Of a stretch of 31,637 bases of DNA, positions 1 through 8,728 are shown in pieces. Under the pieces are notes generated by a model. It did not search any database and was not told the DNA's origin. It worked only from the letters and a program-made list of their open reading frames with translations. The DNA comes from a virus. The stretch is taken from the IMG/VR virus record IMGVR_UViG_3300036045_000049, positions 1-31,637 of that record; one strand, 5' to 3'. The translations under genes and the position numbers were made by a program. Position 1 is the stretch's first letter. Every line of letters begins with the position of its first letter.

Positions 1-351
1 ATCCAGCCCTTGCCGCAACGCACGAACCTGTCCTTCGCCAACAATCGGAATCGAGCAGTACCCGCTTCCTTCCGTTTGCCACGTCAAGTCCCCTTCCAGC
101 GAACCGAAGTCGTCCGGTAGGTCATACTCGTCGTCGTCGGCCGCCGTCGTGAGCGTTGTCGTCGGTCTCAAAAACGTCCATTCGTGCCCGTTCGGTGGGT
201 AATAAAACTGCCGCAACCCGCTTTCCAAACACGAATCGATGTCCGCTTGCTGTCCCGCCGTCCAACTACCCGAAGTCCGTCCATATCCCAGCGTGTAGCC
301 GATTTCTTCACGCAAATCGGCGCGCGTCAGCGATAACGTCGATTCAGCCAC
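1..351 (-). CDS. Head-tail adaptor-like virion protein, 3' truncated by window edge
   Basis: This open frame of 117 codons runs off the left edge with no stop. I chose the GTG at 351 because AAGGAG lies 7 nt upstream, while the nearby ATG at 359 stops after four codons. The visible part has an N-terminal helical region (start VAESTLSLTRADLREEIGY), a segment with SGLRQFYYP, and then a beta-rich acidic stretch. That arrangement is typical of small phage head-completion or tail-adaptor proteins encoded just after the capsid gene. It lies 12 nt downstream of the lectin-fold gene in the late operon. The exact family cannot be fixed from a fragment. Confidence 0.6.
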   Translation of the reverse strand, partial: MAESTLSLTRADLREEIGYTLGYGRTSGSWTAGQQADIDSCLESGLRQFYYPPNGHEWTFLRPTTTLTTAADDDEYDLPDDFGSLEGDLTWQTEGSGYCSIPIVGEGQVRALRQGLD

Positions 352-363
352 ACGTCATGCTCC

Positions 364-1158
364 TTACACCGCGAGTTGCGCCGCTTGCCACCAGTCGATA
401 CCGGAATCGCCCGGCGTGCTGCCCGTGGCATTCAGCACCGCGAACACCATGCCCAACAGCACGTCGTTGGGGAAGTCGGTCCCGTCCGCCGTTGGAATGG
501 TTTTCGTGTCGTCAAGCTCCGTGCCGTTGCGATAGAACCGCAACTTGAAGTCCTTGGGGTCGAACTTCATGCCGAGTTTGACCCAGGTATCGGCCGCCAG
601 CACCCCGGCGTCGGCCTTCACCGTTACCGCCGTCACGCCGTTGGCCTTGTACACCGTGTCCACATAATCGCCGTCGCCTTCCAAGCGATGGAAGCCGACA
701 AGATTTTGGTCGGCCAACGCTCCGGCGGCCGTGAGCGGAACCGTGGCCGACAAGGTGGCCGTGTCGATCAGGCCCAAGAAAAAACCGTGCTTGGTGTCGG
801 CAATCGTCGAAGTCCGAATCCGGGCTTCAAACCAAAACTTCCCTTGGTCCCGGTCAATTTTGAACGGCTTCATCGCCTGGGCGATGCTCGCGCCTTCGTT
901 GTCGTCGTCGCTGGACAGCGTGAGTACGCCGCCCGGCAGCGAAGTCGAAACCGCTCCAGCGCCACCCGTGGAAGCAAAGCCGTGGTAGCTCCCATACAGC
1001 GCCACCGAACCGGCGGCCACCGCTGGTTGATTCACGAAATCGTCTCGGAAGAACCAACCTACGCTGTTGTCCCAGGTAATGTCGGGCGGAAGGTCGTACC
1101 AAATGTTCGGCGAGGCACCGCGCCCACTGTTGTGTCCGCGATAATCGGGTAAAAGCAT
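364..1158 (-). CDS. Virion protein with concanavalin A/LamG-like beta-sandwich
   Basis: A 264-residue protein encoded after the probable major capsid gene. Residues from about 90 to 260 alternate strands in the pattern of a concanavalin A-like lectin fold: FWFEARIRTS, HGFFLGLIDT, WVKLGMKFDP and KLRFYRNGTEL are the usual inner strands of such jelly rolls. There is no signal peptide or transmembrane segment. In phage heads this fold commonly serves as a decoration, cement or host-carbohydrate-binding protein, so a head decoration or fibre role is inferred from fold and position. The start at 1158 is preceded by AGGA at a suitable distance. Confidence 0.65.
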   Translation of the reverse strand: MLLPDYRGHNSGRGASPNIWYDLPPDITWDNSVGWFFRDDFVNQPAVAAGSVALYGSYHGFASTGGAGAVSTSLPGGVLTLSSDDDNEGASIAQAMKPFKIDRDQGKFWFEARIRTSTIADTKHGFFLGLIDTATLSATVPLTAAGALADQNLVGFHRLEGDGDYVDTVYKANGVTAVTVKADAGVLAADTWVKLGMKFDPKDFKLRFYRNGTELDDTKTIPTADGTDFPNDVLLGMVFAVLNATGSTPGDSGIDWWQAAQLAV

Positions 1159-1197
1159 GGCTCGTTATCCTGCAAAAAAAGGCTCTGGAAAATTTCA

Positions 1198-2286
1198 TTA
1201 CGCCATCGGGTCGCTCTTAGCAATGAGCGTTTGACGGCGGCGGTCGGTACACAGCAGATTCCAAGTCAAGTTCTTCCAAACCGCCATCACGTCGTGGCTG
1301 TTGCCCATGAAACGCGGGCCGGTACGCCGCATGTAATCGCCACGCAAGAACACGGGATGGAAGTAATTGAAGTCGAGCATCAACACCGGGTCGCTGCCGG
1401 ACGCAATCGCAGTCGTGCCGCTATCATCCCAAGAGGCGACTTCCCGAATCGGGTTGCCCTGAAACGTAATCGCGTTGTCGTAGCGGTAGAGGTCGCGGCC
1501 GAGGTTCTCGTTTTGCGCCTCGCCCACATTTTCAAAGGCCAGCCGCGTGTCCAGATTGCAGTAGATGCGATAGCGGTCCCCCTTGCCCGAACGGTAATCG
1601 GGCAAGTCCACCACGCTCTTGAACCGGGTTTTCGCGGCGGCACGCTTCATCTTGTCGATGAGGTCCACCTTGCTAACGGTCGTGTACTGCGCCGTGTAAT
1701 TCTTCCAGCGCGGGTTGCTCGTAGCCGACAAGTTGCCGGGGCCGGAAGTGAAACCGCTGGCGTTGCCACCGTTGAAGCCCTCGCTGGCGTTGTACACCAG
1801 CCAGTAAAACACGCCGAACACCTTTTTAATTTCAGTGGCCGTGGTGCTATCCACGGGTTTCGACCAAAACCGCGTTTCGCAGTGTTCGGCCAAGCTCAAG
1901 GTGGCCGCCGCTTCGCGGCTTTTCACCACGTCGAACAGCTTGGGAGCGCCGCCGCTACCGACGTTCATCAGCATTTCTTTCACGTCGTAGATGTAGCTGA
2001 CTTCCGTATGCCGCCACGGAATGTCGATTTGCACCATCACGTCGCGGAACGAAACGTCGTCGGTCTCGAACAGCGCCACGTCGCGCGCCGTGCCGAGGTC
2101 ATCCATCATCAACTGCCGCTGGATGCCCGTGCCGCCGTCGAATTCCACGCGGTCCTTGCGGAGCAAGCGGGAAAACGCCTCGAACTGTCGAATGTCCGTG
2201 GCAATCTCGTTGAACTTGCCAGCGCCAAGGTGCTTGTATTGCGCCTTGACCAAATCAAGAATGTTTTCCGCGTGAATGCCAACCAT
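1198..2286 (-). CDS. Probable major capsid protein
   Basis: A 362-residue protein with no signal peptide or membrane segment, directly downstream of the scaffold-like gene in the portal-scaffold-capsid order that tailed phages usually follow. The N-terminal half includes an E-loop-like stretch (about residues 45-60). The C-terminal half is beta-rich with DLYRYDNAITFQGNPIREV, which resembles the P-domain and A-domain segments of HK97-fold capsids, where a named residue or fragment feeds back to FQG-PIRE. It is 23 nt from the scaffold-like gene and 39 nt from the lectin-fold gene. Assignment rests on gene order, length and general character; I did not recognise a specific subfamily. Confidence 0.7.
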   Translation of the reverse strand: MVGIHAENILDLVKAQYKHLGAGKFNEIATDIRQFEAFSRLLRKDRVEFDGGTGIQRQLMMDDLGTARDVALFETDDVSFRDVMVQIDIPWRHTEVSYIYDVKEMLMNVGSGGAPKLFDVVKSREAAATLSLAEHCETRFWSKPVDSTTATEIKKVFGVFYWLVYNASEGFNGGNASGFTSGPGNLSATSNPRWKNYTAQYTTVSKVDLIDKMKRAAAKTRFKSVVDLPDYRSGKGDRYRIYCNLDTRLAFENVGEAQNENLGRDLYRYDNAITFQGNPIREVASWDDSGTTAIASGSDPVLMLDFNYFHPVFLRGDYMRRTGPRFMGNSHDVMAVWKNLTWNLLCTDRRRQTLIAKSDPMA

Positions 2287-2309
2287 GATTGAGTTCTCGC
2301 ATTAAAAAG

Positions 2310-3254
2310 TTAAATTTCGTCGTCGCCACCGGCATGGACTGGCAAGCCGAAACGACGCAACATGTCGTTGGTTTCCGCGACCGCCGCCGATTTGCCTCGC
2401 AATTCACGCCCCTTCCGAGAGGTCGGTTGCGAGACAAATTGCGACCGCCGCTGTTTGATTTGCTGGCCCAGTTCTTCGCGCGCCAGGTCCGCCCCAAATT
2501 CCATCTGCGCGGCGCGCTGCAAGAGGTCCACCATCGGCGGCGGTTGCATTCCGTGGTGCCAGTAACCCGCTTCCAGAATGCGGGCTTGGTCCACTACCTT
2601 TTGTCGCATCAACCGTTCCGGGGCGTTGGGCTGCAACTTGAAAATCGACCCTTGGCCGAAGCGACCGGAGTAGCGCTCGTTCATCCCGTCGAACACCGAA
2701 TCAATCTCATCGGTAATTCGCTTTTGTTCCAGCGAAGCCATGTGCTGCATGGCCGCTTGATATTGCTGTTCGCGCTGCGTGACCCCTTCGAGCCGCTCAT
2801 TCAACCGGTCGATGACCTTCTTGGCTTCCGGGTCGAATGTTTCCGGGTCGATGCCTTCCCACGGGTCAAACGCTTTGGGAGCTTCTTGCGGTTGAGCGAC
2901 TTCTTGGCGGTGCTGCGCCTCGAATCGCGTCAGCGCTTTTCGCATCGCGGCGGCCGAGGAGAAGTCGCCTTTCTCGAAACCCCAACTTGCGGCGCGACTT
3001 AACAATTCTTCATTGAAGTCGTCGGCGGCAGGAGCTTCGGGTTCCCGTTCAGCAACCACCGGTTCGGGTTCCGGTGCCTCGGCCATGCCGGTTGCTTCGT
3101 CGGTTTCCCAATCGAAGTCCGGTTCCGTGGAGGTTGTCGCGCCGTCGTCGGGTGGCGAAATGCCCAGCGGCCCATTGGAGGGACCATCCACCGGCACGGG
3201 CATGGACGCGACCGGTTCCGGTGCGCTTTCGGGGGCTGATGTTTTTTTGGCCAT
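2310..3254 (-). CDS. Probable capsid scaffolding protein
   Basis: A 314-residue protein. The first 100 residues are low-complexity, rich in Ala, Pro, Glu and Asp, and predicted disordered. A charged, Gln-rich helical region with coiled-coil character follows (about residues 140-195), and the tail is basic. An acidic disordered N-terminus, a helical middle and a basic C-terminal end is the classic layout of phage internal scaffolds, whose basic end contacts the capsid protein. The gene directly precedes the probable major capsid gene. It has its own leader with several hairpins (3267-3393), so its level may be set separately from the portal genes. Confidence 0.65.
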   Translation of the reverse strand: MAKKTSAPESAPEPVASMPVPVDGPSNGPLGISPPDDGATTSTEPDFDWETDEATGMAEAPEPEPVVAEREPEAPAADDFNEELLSRAASWGFEKGDFSSAAAMRKALTRFEAQHRQEVAQPQEAPKAFDPWEGIDPETFDPEAKKVIDRLNERLEGVTQREQQYQAAMQHMASLEQKRITDEIDSVFDGMNERYSGRFGQGSIFKLQPNAPERLMRQKVVDQARILEAGYWHHGMQPPPMVDLLQRAAQMEFGADLAREELGQQIKQRRSQFVSQPTSRKGRELRGKSAAVAETNDMLRRFGLPVHAGGDDEI

Positions 3255-3266
3255 TGCTCGTTACCC

Positions 3267-3305
3267 AAAAACAAAAAAGGAGGGCCGCGACGAACGCGGC
3301 CCTCC
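3267..3305 (-). terminator. Strong intrinsic terminator, minus strand
   Basis: A perfect 11-bp inverted repeat (GGAGGGCCGCG, loop of 5, CGCGGCCCTCC) at 3279-3305. Read on the minus strand it is followed by a U-rich tract (6 T, G, 5 T) at 3278-3267. It ends or attenuates transcription coming from the packaging and portal genes, just before the scaffold-like and capsid genes. Confidence 0.8.
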
Positions 3306-3393
3306 CAAATGGGCAACGATCAATTTGGGTTGATCTTCGCGGGTAGCTACTCCCGCGTTCAACCACACCTAGCGAGAACCGCGTTCGACGCGG
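3304..3393. promoter_or_regulatory. Hairpin cluster between portal cassette and scaffold gene
   Basis: Three further inverted repeats sit side by side: CCCAAAT/ATTTGGG (3304-3329), CGCGGG/CCCGCG around a TAGCTA core (3338-3357), and CCGCG/CGCGG (3379-3393). The last one is followed by CCCTCC, copying the right arm of the terminator at 3279-3305. The first overlaps the terminator stem, so an antiterminator-like choice between structures is possible. This is inference from base pairing only. Confidence 0.4.
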
Positions 3394-3460
3394 CCCTCCA
3401 TGAACTTCAATCACTATTAAACATGCGTTTGCTGTTTTTTGCTCACGAATTTTTCTCCGC

Positions 3461-3892
3461 TCACAATCCAAGTTCGCGCAAACCATCAATAATTTCCCGG
3501 CTTTTTTCGGCTTCGATTGCCTTTAGTTCTTCCAGGTCATATTTCAGCGACGGGTCGGAGTAGCCGCCGTTCCGGTCGTAAAATCCCCGCGCTTCGGCCA
3601 GTCGCTTGCGCTGGCGCGGGCCTTCGATGAGTAGCTGTCCTTCGCGGTTGAACGTCGCGGAGATACCCTTTTTCCGGTACAGTTCCGTGGTCCGCTGAAT
3701 ATCATCCGGGGGCACCGCCAACGCATCGGACCAGTAGGGATAATTCCCCGGCGTGTTCCTGAAATGGCGATGGTCGGCGGCAATGTCGCGGAAGTATTTC
3801 CGGCCACGCCGTTTGATAAATTCCGGCTGCTTCCCCATGTCGTAGAAACGCTCGATGACTTCCTCGCCGCGACTGTAACTGTAGAACGGCAC
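3461..3892 (-). CDS. Small protein with FmdB-like N-terminus
   Basis: A 143-residue protein from a GTG start at 3892. This start is preferred because GGAGG lies 8 nt upstream and the gap to the portal stop is only 4 nt. An ATG at 3928 in the same frame would overlap the portal by 32 nt and lacks a good ribosome site. From the GTG the protein opens PFYSYSRGEEVIERFYDMGK, which follows the layout of FmdB-type zinc ribbons (M-P-x-Y-x-Y...), but the usual cysteines are absent. The remainder is basic and helical. Phages often encode FmdB-like proteins beside structural genes. The function is unknown. Confidence 0.6.
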   Translation of the reverse strand: MPFYSYSRGEEVIERFYDMGKQPEFIKRRGRKYFRDIAADHRHFRNTPGNYPYWSDALAVPPDDIQRTTELYRKKGISATFNREGQLLIEGPRQRKRLAEARGFYDRNGGYSDPSLKYDLEELKAIEAEKSREIIDGLRELGL

Positions 3893-3896
3893 CTGC

Positions 3897-5681
3897 TCAC
3901 CCTCCAATTCCGAGTGTGTTACCGCCATCCGCCGAAAGGCTAGACAGCATCCCCATCATGTCCTGCTCCGCCCCTTGCATGGGATTCTGCTTGCTGGCGC
4001 TTTCGCTAATGCGCCGGTAATTTCGCGTCGTGCCGCCCGCCGGTCCCATTTGCTTGCCGTGCGGGTCGCCCGGCAGTTCCGGCACCGTGGACGGGCCACC
4101 GAAGAACAGCATGTCTTGTTCGAGTTCTGGTTGATCGGCGTAGCGGGCGATCATTTTCAGAATGCCCTCGGCGTTCGGCGAGATTTGTTGCGCCTGCAAA
4201 ATCGGGGCCAGCGGCATCACCACTTGTTGCAACGTGGCCATCAAGGCTTGCAGTCGCTCCGAAGGAGTTTTGCGTTGCAGCGAATACGGTTCCACTTGAA
4301 TCGTGTAATCGTTGTAGCCGCCGCGCAGCCTATCGGGCGTCAGGCGAAACGGAATGTCGAGCGTCGAACCGGGCACGCGCTTTTGGAGCGGCACGTTCAG
4401 CAGCGGGTCGCTCAACAACCAGAAGCCGACATCCACACAAATATCTTGCACCCAATCCAACACATCGGATTGCATCGAACGAATCGTCGCCGACGTTTGT
4501 TCGTTCAAAATCTTCTCTTGTCCCAGTGTGTCGGCCCCTTGCGACAGCCCCCCCAGCACGTCGAGGTTGCCGCTCATGTAGGAGAACAGTTGTCGCAACT
4601 GAATCGTGAACGCCAAGTTATTCGCGCTTGGGCCGCCCCAGGACGCCTCTTGCGCGCCCGATGGGTTATCGACCCCGATTGCTTCGCCGTCCGCGCTCTT
4701 GGCAATTCGCTCCGCGTCCAAATCGTTGCCGCGCTGAAACAAGAGATTGGATTTTTGCCGTTCGGCTTGGCGAATCAACTTAGCCATCAAGATATTGGCC
4801 GCGTCGTTCAGGTCTTGCCACGTCGCCGCCGGTGGCAACGGCAGTGAATTACTCGGCACCCCCTGGAATGCCAAAATGCGGTAGGGACCGCTTTTCGGCC
4901 CCGTCCACTGCACGTCGCGCAGCACCAAGCCGTCGAGCGTATTGTGGCTCTGCGAAGCCGGAAGCGTCACGATGCGCCGTTCATCCGGCAACCATAATTC
5001 CCACAACTCGATGTAATCCTGAATCTCGTCTTTGTCGTAGGACGTATCGCCCTGCGAAATACTGGCCGCTAGCGGGTCGCCTTGTTCGTCGTGCAGGCTT
5101 TTGTTCGTCGGTTTCAAACGGTCCTTGATTTCCGGGGCAATGTCCGGGTCGTTCATCACGGTCGAATAGGGCACGCGATACCGATGGCCACTGAACGCGG
5201 CGTCTCGATATGATGTACACGTCATGTCGTGAACCCAATCATCCAGCGACACTCGCCAAATGCCAACTTGTCCGGGGTCGTCCTCGTGACCGTGTTTGTA
5301 TTGGCAGACACCCACCTTCATAATGCCCATGCCCAATAGCGCGTCCATCACCACTTCGCGCATTTCCCTGGCCGCCGAAATACGAATCAGGCAATCGTTG
5401 ATGCCCGCTTCCATTTCCAGCGCGGTCCCACGCCACGCTTGATTATGCGTCGTGGCTAGCACGCGCGGGGTGCCGCTGATAAGACGCTGCCGGTAGGTGA
5501 ACAGCGCGAGCGCCAGCAAGTTGATCGGCATTTTGCAGGTGGTGCCATTGTCGGAGTAATGGCTGCCCACCATATCCCGAATGCGCTCCGTCACCTTAGC
5601 GCGATACGGCTGCATTCGCAACCGGGACTCCTCGACCGCAGTTACCAGCCGCTTCACGTTTTGTGGGTCGCTAAAGTCCAC
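3897..5681 (-). CDS. Portal protein
   Basis: A 594-residue protein encoded immediately after the terminase large subunit. The terminase stop is followed directly by the GTG start of this gene. Its length, mixed helical/beta character, and a long helical region (LNEQTSATIRSMQSDVLDWV, about residues 395-415) followed by a beta-rich wing and a Gln/Gly-rich tail fit the portal family that forms the dodecameric DNA channel at the head vertex. Position between terminase and scaffold/capsid genes supports the call. The C-terminal 60 residues are Gly/Ser/Pro-rich and probably disordered. Confidence 0.78.
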   Translation of the reverse strand: MDFSDPQNVKRLVTAVEESRLRMQPYRAKVTERIRDMVGSHYSDNGTTCKMPINLLALALFTYRQRLISGTPRVLATTHNQAWRGTALEMEAGINDCLIRISAAREMREVVMDALLGMGIMKVGVCQYKHGHEDDPGQVGIWRVSLDDWVHDMTCTSYRDAAFSGHRYRVPYSTVMNDPDIAPEIKDRLKPTNKSLHDEQGDPLAASISQGDTSYDKDEIQDYIELWELWLPDERRIVTLPASQSHNTLDGLVLRDVQWTGPKSGPYRILAFQGVPSNSLPLPPAATWQDLNDAANILMAKLIRQAERQKSNLLFQRGNDLDAERIAKSADGEAIGVDNPSGAQEASWGGPSANNLAFTIQLRQLFSYMSGNLDVLGGLSQGADTLGQEKILNEQTSATIRSMQSDVLDWVQDICVDVGFWLLSDPLLNVPLQKRVPGSTLDIPFRLTPDRLRGGYNDYTIQVEPYSLQRKTPSERLQALMATLQQVVMPLAPILQAQQISPNAEGILKMIARYADQPELEQDMLFFGGPSTVPELPGDPHGKQMGPAGGTTRNYRRISESASKQNPMQGAEQDMMGMLSSLSADGGNTLGIGG

Positions 5682-7526
5682 CTAAAAACTCCTAACCGTC
5701 TCTTTGGTTCGCTCTTGTTTATCCACGGCACGTCGCCACGCAAAACTATGCAGTGGCGGTTCGGTAACAACCTTGGGTTTCGGAACCTTCCGAATCCCCC
5801 TCTCCTGCATTCCCTTCCACACCAGCGCGTCGGCAATCACGCGGTCGCCGTGGTTTTTCCGCGCTCCCGAAGGGTCTGGTATCGACAAGGCAAAACAGTG
5901 TTCAACCGTCTGCCCATCATACACGTATTGCAGGGTTTCCCCGACCGCTTTCTCCGAACGATTGATGAACTCACCGGTACTCAACGCCCGGCGATACTCC
6001 GTCAACAACGCGTGTTTTGCTTCGGGACTAGGCCACCAACCGGGGAAATTCGAGGCCGCATTCTTCACCAGCGCGCTTTCTTCCGTGCGCATATACACGT
6101 TTCGGTAGCCCAGGTCTTTCGTGAGACGATTGCCGAACGTGCGACCCGGCCCGGCCGCTTCCCAAATGGCGAACGCATTGTTGAAGAACCGCGCCGCCAC
6201 GTAGAACAGCAGCGCGAAGCGCTCTTCACGCACGTGTGGCGTGGCAAACTCCGCCACCTTTTCCCCGGTTTTTAAGTCGCCCACCGCGATGGTGCTGTTG
6301 CTAGCCCCGGTCCCCGTGGAAATATCCGCCGCGATGACATACTGTCTGTCCGCCGGTGGCTTGCCACCCTTTTCCATCGTCGTCCACAAACTCCACAATC
6401 CCTTCTCTTGTTCCAACCAGCCAGATGGGGCGAGGCTTTCCGCCGTGAAGTCGATGTCCCCCACGTGATACGGCTCTCGGCACCAATCCTCTTTGTACCG
6501 TTCGATCACCTGCGGCTCGAAAAACAACGATGCCGAACCCGATGAATCAATATCAAGCTCTTGCGCCACCTCTTGCCGGTTGCCAATCTCCTTCACCTTC
6601 GCGTCGTACCACGGCGAACGAAACTTATACCGCGCCGAATCCGGCGGCTGTCGAACGAACTGGTATTCCTCCTTCCTCTCCGGGGTCCAATACTCTTTAT
6701 CGAGCAGTTCCACCGAACCGTCACGACGTACCGTGTACAAGCCCTGTTTCTTTTCGGGGTGCAAACTCCAATGCACCGTGACTACCTCCATGCCGCCGTT
6801 ACGAATGTCCTGGGCAAACGCGGTCCCTTCCCCCTTGTGCGTGGAAACCTTGATGCGGCACTCGGTCGCGCTCGAAGTGGCGCTGTTCACTTCATATCCG
6901 TTTTTTACCGCCGCGAATTCATCCAATAAAATCGCCGTTCGCCGACCACCACGCGACAAATCCCCGTTCGTGCTTTCACCGTCAATCGTACTTCCGGTCC
7001 CCGGATACGAAATGTGACAACCCGTTCGCACCCGCGAACCGGCCAAGAACCTGGGCAACCGCTCGTGAATGAAATCCAGCTTCCAAAACAAACTATCAGG
7101 GTCGCCGGGACAATCCACCAAATCCTCTTTTCGGCTCACACACAAAAATGTCAGGTTCGGCTTGAATCGCGCCAGCCACTCAAACGCGATGAGCGGCAAC
7201 CAAGAACAACCCATGTCCCGGCTTTTCTCAATTATCAACCCATGTCCTTCCTCGACCGACCGCACCATCTTCACCAACAACCCATCCTGAAATTCCGGCC
7301 ACGTCAAAAACGGAATCACCGGGGCCTTCACCTTACGCGGGTCATACGTCCACAAAAAACCGTTGACATAAAACAGAATGTCCTCGGAACAAAGCCGGTA
7401 AAGCTCCGCCGCGAAACCCTCATCCGAAATCCCACGCTCAATCACTTCCCGCCGCCACGCCAGATTCCGCCTCTTCTCCTTCGGAACCAACGGCAAATGC
7501 TTCCCCGCCAATTCGTACCAGTTCAT
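5682..7526 (-). CDS. terL: Terminase large subunit (packaging ATPase-nuclease)
   Basis: A 614-residue protein from the ATG at 7526 (MNWYELAGK); in-frame codons upstream extend the frame but look non-genuine. Residues 99-110 carry a Walker-A-like loop (EKSRDMGCSWL) and 198-203 a Walker B (AILLDE), together forming the packaging ATPase. The C-terminal RNase H-like nuclease shows Asp401 in ADISTGTG, Glu457 in IWEAAGPG and Asp561/Asp566 in HGDRVIADAL, the expected metal-binding acids. It drives DNA into the prohead and cuts concatemers. It overlaps the preceding gene by 89 nt and abuts the portal gene. Confidence 0.92.
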   Translation of the reverse strand: MNWYELAGKHLPLVPKEKRRNLAWRREVIERGISDEGFAAELYRLCSEDILFYVNGFLWTYDPRKVKAPVIPFLTWPEFQDGLLVKMVRSVEEGHGLIIEKSRDMGCSWLPLIAFEWLARFKPNLTFLCVSRKEDLVDCPGDPDSLFWKLDFIHERLPRFLAGSRVRTGCHISYPGTGSTIDGESTNGDLSRGGRRTAILLDEFAAVKNGYEVNSATSSATECRIKVSTHKGEGTAFAQDIRNGGMEVVTVHWSLHPEKKQGLYTVRRDGSVELLDKEYWTPERKEEYQFVRQPPDSARYKFRSPWYDAKVKEIGNRQEVAQELDIDSSGSASLFFEPQVIERYKEDWCREPYHVGDIDFTAESLAPSGWLEQEKGLWSLWTTMEKGGKPPADRQYVIAADISTGTGASNSTIAVGDLKTGEKVAEFATPHVREERFALLFYVAARFFNNAFAIWEAAGPGRTFGNRLTKDLGYRNVYMRTEESALVKNAASNFPGWWPSPEAKHALLTEYRRALSTGEFINRSEKAVGETLQYVYDGQTVEHCFALSIPDPSGARKNHGDRVIADALVWKGMQERGIRKVPKPKVVTEPPLHSFAWRRAVDKQERTKETVRSF

Positions 7527-8133
7527 TGTGCGCCTCCTGACTCGTACTACCACCATTTCCAGTCGAACCCTTGTCCGAATCCACCCCAGCCTTCCGCTGC
7601 GAAGCCATCGTCGGCCACATCTTCACAAAAAACGCTTGCCGGTTCTCATCGCTCTCCCACACCCACATCAAAAGCTCCAACGCCGCAGGTCCGGGCACAT
7701 CTTCCGCCTTCAACTCCGTCGCCGGCTTGGAGTGATTATCCATCACCCACCGCGAAATCTCATACGGGCTACTCTCCGTCGCACACACCTTCCCCAGCAA
7801 ACCACGATACGCCCGCAACCGAGCCTTCCGATCAATCATCCGCGCCTGATCGTCACCAACCAACTCATCCCCTAACCGACCCGCTAACGCCAAATCCACC
7901 AACTTCGCCGCATACTCCCGCTCCCGCAACTTCTCCTCCCAATCACGACGCATCTCCTGCCAAGCAATCCGCGCCGCCTCCACCAAAGTATGACCCTCCT
8001 CCATCAGCATCCCCTTCCGACGCTCCCGCCAAGAAACCGCCTTGTCCCACAACCCAAACCGCTTCAAACCAGCACGCAACTCCGCCTGCTTCATCATCCG
8101 AACTCGACCCTCTCGTAAATTTTCCCTGCTCAT
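7438..8133 (-). CDS. Candidate terminase small subunit
   Basis: A 231-residue protein, the first gene of the minus-strand late block. It is basic and helical in the first 100 residues (WDKAVSWRERRKG, WQEMRRDWEEKL), with a low-complexity Gly/Ser/Glu tail. Position directly before the terminase large subunit and a helical DNA-binding-like N-terminus suggest the small subunit that recognises pac or cos DNA, but no clear HTH motif was recognised. The 89-nt overlap with the large subunit is unusually long; in the overlap this frame encodes the low-complexity tail. A start at Met13 or Met14 is also possible. Confidence 0.5.
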   Translation of the reverse strand: MSRENLREGRVRMMKQAELRAGLKRFGLWDKAVSWRERRKGMLMEEGHTLVEAARIAWQEMRRDWEEKLREREYAAKLVDLALAGRLGDELVGDDQARMIDRKARLRAYRGLLGKVCATESSPYEISRWVMDNHSKPATELKAEDVPGPAALELLMWVWESDENRQAFFVKMWPTMASQRKAGVDSDKGSTGNGGSTSQEAHNELVRIGGEAFAVGSEGEEAESGVAAGSD

Positions 8134-8728
8134 TTTTCACCAAACCCATCTATAAATAAACCATCTACCTCACTGGCCACCGAAGCCAGTAAGCTGAACT
8201 GGCAGCATGCGCCCAAGGCGAAAGCACAGGCTCACCAGTGGCTAAAGCTCTCCCGCTACCGTCGTAAAGCCCAGCCGCTCCCAGACAGGCCGGTACGCAC
8301 GCCAAACCAACACGTCCAGCGTTAAAAGGGAAGTAAGGCTGCACCGGCACTCGTCCGACGCGTGGCCCGCCTACATCCTCACGGAAGGCACAAGAGCATG
8401 GGGGGAGTGCGCAACCAACTCACTAATTAGCCACTTCTCACCACAACGCGCTCGTTTTCGGACACATGTAACAACTCGTTACACAATCTATCGCGCATGA
8501 TACACCCGTTCTCCAGTTTTCAACGGGTGGACACGGGCAAGGTAACACGTTGCGTAGCCGCGAAAATCGACCGGGGGGTTGGGGCAAAATCCCGGCGGAA
8601 TCTCGCAAATAGCCGTTTTTTCCCGCATATATGCAGTGTGCTGACCGAGTGGGACTGCACTTGGCTGTAGTATGTGGCTGCGGCATGGTGCCGTGGCCAG
8701 CACCTCAATCAATACAGGAGAATCAATC
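8134..8728. other. Divergent non-coding region between late and early blocks
   Basis: About 595 bp with no convincing gene, lying between the leftward late operon and the rightward early genes. It should contain the promoters for both. Visible features are a TGTAAC-n5-GTTACA operator-like palindrome (8467-8483), an ACCCGTT-n11-AACGGGT inverted repeat (8504-8528) and a GCATATATGC palindrome (8635-8644) with a TATA-like core. The left half (8165-8400) is GC-rich without clear structure; an open frame of 61 codons on the minus strand there was not accepted. Confidence 0.6.
8467..8483. promoter_or_regulatory. Operator-like palindrome TGTAAC-n5-GTTACA
   Basis: Perfect 6-bp arms with a 5-nt spacer in the divergent control region. 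A degenerate half-similar site (GGTAACACGTTGCG) follows about 70 nt downstream. The size and symmetry fit a dimeric HTH repressor. No cognate repressor was identified. Confidence 0.4.

Noticed and set aside
376-1152. Long plus-strand open frame opposite the lectin-fold gene
   Set aside because: Antisense shadow of a better frame; composition Arg/His/Val-rich and no ribosome site or context.
1231-2292. 353-codon plus-strand open frame opposite the capsid gene
   Set aside because: Antisense to a coherent late operon, His/Val-rich composition typical of reversed coding DNA.
3975-4847. 290-codon plus-strand frame opposite the portal gene
   Set aside because: Arg/Gln-rich antisense frame; portal frame has clear protein character and operon spacing.
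7014-8159. 381-codon plus-strand frame opposite both terminase genes
   Set aside because: Pro/Ser/Thr-rich antisense shadow; the terminase motifs lie on the other strand.
8165-8350. 61-codon minus-strand frame in the divergent region
   Set aside because: No good ribosome site and no recognised motif; a 5' gene of the late operon cannot be excluded.
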